From Abelmoschus esculentus (taxonomy: Eukaryota > Streptophyta > Magnoliopsida > Malvales > Malvaceae), in the NCBI GenBank assembly GCA_035048815.1, contig JAUCBN010000034.1, positions 16,788,737-16,852,736 on the forward strand: DNA of 64,000 nt. The letters are read 5' to 3'. Each line of letters opens with the position of its first letter. Positions within the stretch are counted from its first letter, which is position 1. Position numbers and translations under genes: made by a program. This document shows, one piece after another, positions 58,441 through 64,000 of the stretch. Under the pieces are notes generated by a model that saw only the letters and a program-made list of their open reading frames with translations, was not told where the DNA came from and did no database searches.

Positions 58441-60053
58441 ATTTCCATATTTCCCATTTCACATCACTGGGGCCTTATCGGAAACTAAGAGATCCTTGTC
58501 AGCCTAATTAAAGCCCAAATGTCATTTCGTGTAAAATCTGGCTATTTCGACTATCATTTAGATGCTAATTAGCAGTTGGTTTGCTATATGCCTTGTGGCA
58601 TATGGATTCCCCTCATTTGACATAACCTTTAGGTTTGTGCTACAGGATAATTTGGTAGCCAATAAAACATTTTCCAGTTATTGTGATTGAAGCTAAACTA
58701 GACAGGCTATTGTTACAATTGTCATTACTCTCTTCTTAAAAGACATGTCTGATAGGATGTGCAGCGCTATCGTTTATATATCTCAAGACTTTTATTTATC
58801 TTTTTCGTTATATAATTAATGCTCTTTACTTCTTTTCAGGCGTGACACTATCATCTTGATTGAAACTAAACTAGTATTTTTAAATTCGATTAAATTGAAA
58901 TTTTTTAACTCTAATTGAATGCTAATCTATAGACTCTATAAACACTATGTTTGCTTCAGACGATAAATTCGAAACAAATAATACATCTAAGTATCAAAAA
59001 AAAAAAATTCAAACCGAAATCTTAGAAGAAATTATATCATATTAAGATTTAAATATGATTCTTTGAATTAATGGAAGTAAAGTTGTTTTGATTTTATTAA
59101 TTAACACTACTAAACCTAACTAGTTTTGTTGCATCAATGAATGCGAAAGCTCGAAGTACTGTGCCAAAATCAGCGCGCGATGTCAGCTTTTTCTGTTGTT
59201 TGCAACAGCGATGTTCGCGCTATGTTGCCTTTTCGGTTTGACTTAAGAGCCTAAGAGGTATAGATTGGCGTGGGAACCCTAAAATTCTAATAAAAACAAA
59301 AACAAACAAATAAAATTAATTTAAATGTTTTTTCTTTAACTCTTCAATTTCTCTATCTAAATCATTTTGTTTTAGTAATTAATAAAATAATTATTGTTTA
59401 TAAATATAACAGATTCAAGTATTAATATTTATAATATAATGATTAAAGTATCTTTATCCAATAATTAAAAATATATATTATTTGTAAATACTGTAATTGA
59501 TTTGAAGAAAAACTCTTCACACATGTTTCATAAAAAATATTATTATCTTTAAGAGATGTAAATATAAATAGATATAAAAATTAAAATCACGCATTAATGA
59601 AAAGAGTTTTGGAAAATAATTATTTCAGCTAAATTGCTTGAATTTAGTTAAATTAGGAAAAAAAATAAAATTGGAAAAAACATGTTAACATTGAGAGCAA
59701 TATTTGTTGTGAAAAATATTTAATATAATTACAAATTTTACACATATTTATTTTAAATTTTAGAATTTTAATTTAAAGCTGAAAGTTAAAATATTTGTAT
59801 TTTAAATTTTAATACGATAACATTTAAAATTTAGATTTTATACTCAAAGCTCACGCTTTCCACCCAGATTTAATCTTTTCTCATTTGTCATTATGCGTTT
59901 TTAATTTAATATTTTTCCTGTTTAACGTCTTCCACAGTTCCACTTACCAAGAGAGAGGGTAAAAAAGTAAATAAGCGTTTTAAAAACCAGGTAGCAGCAC
60001 GCTCCTCCCGCTATGGAATATTATTTTTTTCCATTTAGAGGTTTCGAAAACAG

Positions 60054-60061
60054 GCGCCAAA
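60054..60061 (-). promoter_or_regulatory. E2F-type site upstream of FBL17
   Basis: GCGCCAAA is the reverse complement of TTTGGCGC, a perfect TTTSSCGC E2F consensus. It lies 137 bp before the ATG at 60198. Arabidopsis FBL17 is a known E2F/RBR1 target, so the position is meaningful. Confidence 0.5.
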
Positions 60062-60197
60062 AGGATCCATTTCTCCCGCCCCGACTGCATCTTCCAGACC
60101 AAACCCTACCTCTCTTTATTTTCAGGAGCTTTTTTCATCTACAATCTCCAGCCAAGATCTCTCCCTTTCATTCATTATTTCCGTTTGCCAAACGGCG

Positions 60198-63100
60198 ATG
60201 CACCACGCACAGCCACATATTTCATCTTCAGCCTCTGGCTACTCTGTCTCCGCTGCCGCGGCGGCGTTTGACTTCAAACCTGCTAAACGCCGTGGAAGCT
60301 ACAATTGTAGCAGATGTGGGCTTCCCAAGAAGGGTCACGTTTGCCAACTCAGCACTGGAACTACCACTACTTCAACTTCCACTCCAACCTCGAGTCCAGC
60401 CGCCTCTACCGTTGAAAATTCATCCTCTCCATCCCGTCCGCCTCAATCTCCGCCCATGCGTCAGTCCTTGCATCTCCGACGGGCGCTGTCCTTTGACGAC
60501 TTTGACATCCGATGTGACTCACCGGAACGGGATTCTCCCCATCCGGGAGCGTGTCTTGATTCGGATGATGAGATAGTCTCTAGTGGGTTACCGGCTGGGT
60601 GTTTGTGGGAAGTCTTGAAGAGACTGCCGCCGGCGGGTCTGCTGGCCGCGGCGGGTGTGTGTAAAGGTTGGAGGGAAACGACGAAGAGGATGTGGAGGGC
60701 GGCGGCTGAGCTGAGACTTATGGTCCCACCTAGGGGTCAGCTCAGATTCATGGGATCGATTTTAAAGAAATGCCCCAGCCTTGTTAAACTTTCTCTGAAG
60801 ATGGAAAGGTTCGGATCTAAGCCAACCTTTATCAGATCTAGGGCTTTGCCGGTTGGATCGGTTGATACCAGTGAAGATCAAAATAAATCCAATGAAATGC
60901 GAATGAATCTGGTTATAATATAACAATGCATTAGCAGTAAAACAAAGTGGAAACTGATTTATAATCAGAAACTGCCTGCCTGTGCTCGATCTAAACACTG
61001 TTCAAAGTGTGTTAATTTTTCTGCAAACGCTTGATAAAAATCCTATAATGATGAGTTAGAATCAATGCAATAATTAATAAGGGGCTGGATTTACTTGGAA
61101 ACAAAAAAAAATTGACCGGAAAATATCTTAATTCACTTGGGAGGGATGCATCCTAATAATCTGTTTCAGTTCTGCTTTTGGACTTTTGTTACCCTTTGTT
61201 TTACTTCTCAATTTTCTTCTTTTCTTCTTGCAGCGATGTGGATGCCACAATGCTGGCCTGCATTGCGTTTTCTTGCCCTAATTTGGAGTCTATGGAGCTT
61301 TCTACATCGAGTACGGCTGTCAATAGGATCACAGGGTATAATTTATATTCTCTCCCCCTTTTCTTGTAATTTATCATTAGATCTTTAGAATGACATGTCT
61401 ATTTGCTCAGTTAATAAGCTTTGCTACTGTTGTTATTGTTGGATTGTTGGTGCTCGGAAATGGTTTAGACTTTAGATCTAGCTCATCAGTTGAAATCAAT
61501 CAGTATTTTGACCAATAAAATATTGGATGGTTTGAGTGACTGAAAGGTTAAAGTTACGGTGAAATGCATAGATATATCTAGCTGAGTGGTCCTGGACTCC
61601 TGGTTCACCTTTTTTCTTACCTTTGATTCGAGATGTTGTGGTAAAGATGAAAAGGTTATAAAGTTAAGTATACCCTGTTATGGATTTATTGGTCCAACTC
61701 TGTTGATGTTCTTATTGATCTAGAACTCCATGTTGTCATGAATAACCTGTTCTATGTTAAAATCTTGTTTATGATTGAATCCATTGTCATTTTTTTCTTT
61801 CTTAGATTTCAAACTGTTCTATGGGTTATATTCTGTTTTACTTCCTGCTGAATAAATGGCAGCTTAAATGATTCCGGTTTACTTTAATTAATGTTTTATG
61901 TATAGAGATGAATTGGGTCGATTTGTTGCTGATAAACGCTGTCTAACGAGCCTTAAGATGGAAGGATGTTCTAATTTAGGGGGTTTTGTCCTCTCTTCAT
62001 CAAGTCTATCTACTCTCTGGCTTTCTGATCTTTATTCCCTTTCTAAGATGGTAAATTTTTCATTGGGTCTTTTGTGTATTCTTAAGTTTAAATTTTTTGG
62101 GGCATGCGAGTGGATTTGTGTGTTTATATGTGCCTTCTATTGTAGGTTTTTAACTGCCCCAATTTGAAAGAGATATCCTTAGAATTTTCTCGCCAAGAAA
62201 ATGATACTACCAATCTTACAACCGTGGTTGATGGTATGGGCCGAAGTTGTCCAAAGTTGCAAAACATACACATTGCATCACTTCGGCTTTCACATGCTGT
62301 TGTGCTTTCTCTTACAGCAGCCAATTTGAGGTTTGTTGAGCTTTTGGTCTACATTTTCATTTTAGTTTTGTATCATTTATGAATCTATAGATATTGCTTT
62401 GCTTTATCAAGGACTATAGTGGTTAAATGGACTTGCTTTGTTCAATTTTCTAGCATTGCCATGTTTTGTTCTAGGGATCTTTGCATTTAGAGGTTAAATA
62501 ATCACTAGTTTAATAAACGTTGTCTATTATTCAGGGGCTTGCGAATGCTTTCACTTGTTCTTGGCTCAGAAATCACTGATGCATCTGTGGCTGCTATTGC
62601 TTCCAGCTATTCAAGATTAGAATTGCTTGATCTCAGTGGGTATGTTTTAACCTGCTTTAATGACTTTTTTCTGTTTATCTGGGCTGGTTTTGAGGGATTA
62701 TTTCGTATTAGTTAATCTTCAGCAACACATTCCTGTTGCTTGCTGCTTCATTTCAGGTCTAGCATCAGTGATAGCGGCATTGGAATGATCTGCAATGTTT
62801 TCCCAAACACATTGTCAAGATTTCTCATTGCTCTTTGTCCCAACATAACCTCAAGTAATCCTCGTTTTTAAGACTTACACCTATTTCTCTGGCACATTTA
62901 ATATTTATCCAGTAAATTCCCTTTTTCCTCGAAAGCTGTTCATTAACATGTTTCTCTGCACTTCTCAGGTGGAATTCAGTTTGCTACAGCTCAACTACCT
63001 CTTCTTGAACTTATGGATTGTGGGATGACAATATGTGATCCTGATTCCCAGAATTCACCTTGTGATAAAAGTGGTGATGACGAAGTTCCAAATGCATTGA

Positions 63101-63943
63101 ACAATAAACTGCACCTTATGTACCAGAAGCTTATCATCAAACACAGCCGACTAAAGAAACTCAGCTTGTGGGGTTGTTCTGGCTTAGATGTGAGCTCTTT
63201 TAGTCCTTAATCTTGAGTGCGTTGCCAGTTTCTCCTTAATATCCCATGTGGTTCTTACTTGTGAATCTCAATGCAGGCTTTATGTTTGAATTGTCCTGAA
63301 CTTGACGACCTTAATCTCAACTCTTGTACAAACTTGCATCCTGGTATGCTCAGCGTAATCTATGTGCTAGTTTGCCCAGTTGAGTATGTTCAGCTTTTCT
63401 TATGGTTTAAAAACTATCTAATAAACTGTTTATTTTCAGAGAGATTGCTCCTTCAGTGCCCACGTCTGCAAAATGTCCACTTGGCTGGATGCCAGGAGTT
63501 GTTAATTGGAGCCATCAAAGACCAGGTAAAAACAATAGTTTCATCGAGCTCCATTTTCCGCATGTTAAAATCCAAGTATTCAAACTGCAAAGATCATCTC
63601 ATCACATCCCCTTTCCAGTTGTTTTTGCCATTATTTAAAATCCTTTTTCTATCTTTTGTAATGGTAGGTAAGTGATAGCATATCATCTCTGGAAAACCAA
63701 TTTCAATGTAAGCGATTGGCTGATGGCTGCAAGAGGGTTCTTGCACCGGATTGTCTGAGTCCACAGGTAATCATTCTATTACAGCAGAAATCAATGTGAA
63801 ATATGAACTTCTGATGGGGTTGAATGGATTGACTTTACTTTACTCTGTTAGCTAATGTGAAGTGTTGTTTACTTTTTCAGACAGGTGGTGATATAAAACG
63901 TCGGAGGGTAATGGAACGGCAATGTAACGTGCTTGTGGACTAA
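60198..63943 (+). CDS. F-box/LRR protein FBL17
   Basis: Eleven exons: 60198-60808, 61234-61335, 61906-62050, 62146-62330, 62535-62639, 62757-62854, 62969-63189, 63277-63343, 63440-63525, 63668-63766, 63881-63943; 593 residues, about the length I recall for Arabidopsis FBL17. A small zinc-binding-like motif lies near residues 35-49 (YNCSRCGLPKKGHVC). The F-box starts near 131 (LPAGCLWEVLKRLPPAGLLA). Leucine-rich repeats follow (CLTSLKMEGCSNLGGF, NITSSGIQFATAQLPLLELM, LKKLSLWGCSGLD). The C-terminus is basic (GGDIKRRRVMERQC). It is the substrate-recognition subunit of an SCF ligase that degrades KRP CDK inhibitors, allowing S-phase entry and the second pollen mitosis. The first intron's donor is at 60809; without splicing, translation would stop at 60922. 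Confidence 0.95.
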
Positions 63944-64000
63944 AAATCCCCATTTTTGTAACCTCTCCTTTGCACAGCATTTTTGTTAACTTAAAAATTA

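Larger units (their letters stand above)
57106..60197. other. psbW 3' side, AT-rich spacer with repeat element, FBL17 upstream region
   Basis: No gene is supported. A TCGAATCGACTCG-rich element occupies about 57689-58440. An E2F-like site lies at 60054-60061. An ORF from 60013 overlaps FBL17 out of frame and is not counted as a gene. Confidence 0.55.

Noticed and set aside
60013..60576. 187-codon plus-strand ORF overlapping the FBL17 start
   Set aside because: It is out of frame with the clear FBL17 coding sequence and has no recognisable domain; at most an overlapping upstream ATG.

Overview
The window is nuclear DNA of a flowering plant, almost certainly a eudicot. The genes have many short introns with GT..AG borders in AT-rich sequence, the families are plant-specific (LBD, WRKY, EAR zinc fingers, CTNIP peptide), and a nuclear psbW gene carries a plastid transit peptide. 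The AT-rich spacers, full of small inverted-repeat elements, would fit cotton or another Malvaceae species, but that is inference. Gene models were built by hand from splice signals, reading phase and remembered family sequences. All exon sums below are multiples of three.

Layout: 1-3.9 kb, AT-rich spacer with small MITE-like elements. 3.9-9.3 kb (+), an LHW-type bHLH factor with upstream ORFs in its leader. 9.6-10.16 kb (-), two tandem C/D-box snoRNAs with a telo-box/site II/TATA promoter; one carries an 18S rRNA guide. 13.0-16.2 kb, a convergent pair of lateral-root LBD genes, LBD29-like (+) and LBD16-like (-). 17.3-19.3 kb (-), deoxyhypusine hydroxylase, including one GC-AG intron. 19.8-21.3 kb, a BET1-like coding scrap, an LTR-like remnant and a 64-bp tandem duplication. 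21.9-26.5 kb (-), two small single-C2H2 zinc-finger repressors (TAC1-like and SUPERMAN-like). 28.4 kb (+), a CTNIP/SCREW-type secreted phytocytokine precursor. 29.9-32.2 kb (+), calmodulin-dependent NAD kinase NADKc. 32.8-33.8 kb (-), linker histone H1. 36.6-38.1 kb (-), group IId WRKY. 41.1-43.0 kb (+), a GABA/amino-acid transporter. 43.1-44.5 kb, two hAT-like MITEs. 44.6-45.1 kb (+), a PRA1 protein. 45.5-49.7 kb (-), the DRIP RING E3 ligase. 52.4-55.6 kb (-), an MRS2/MGT magnesium transporter. 56.2 kb (+), tRNA-Arg(UCG). 56.6-57.1 kb (+), psbW. 60.2-63.9 kb (+), the F-box protein FBL17.

These are independent housekeeping and regulatory genes, not an operon or a physical pathway cluster. Thematic links exist: NADKc and CTNIP both belong to Ca2+/immune signalling, LBD16/LBD29/LHW to root development, and H1/FBL17 to the cell cycle and chromatin. 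The least obvious items are the snoRNA dicistron, the CTNIP precursor, the leader ORFs of the bHLH gene, and transposon or tandem-duplication changes in the proximal promoters of PRA1 and psbW.
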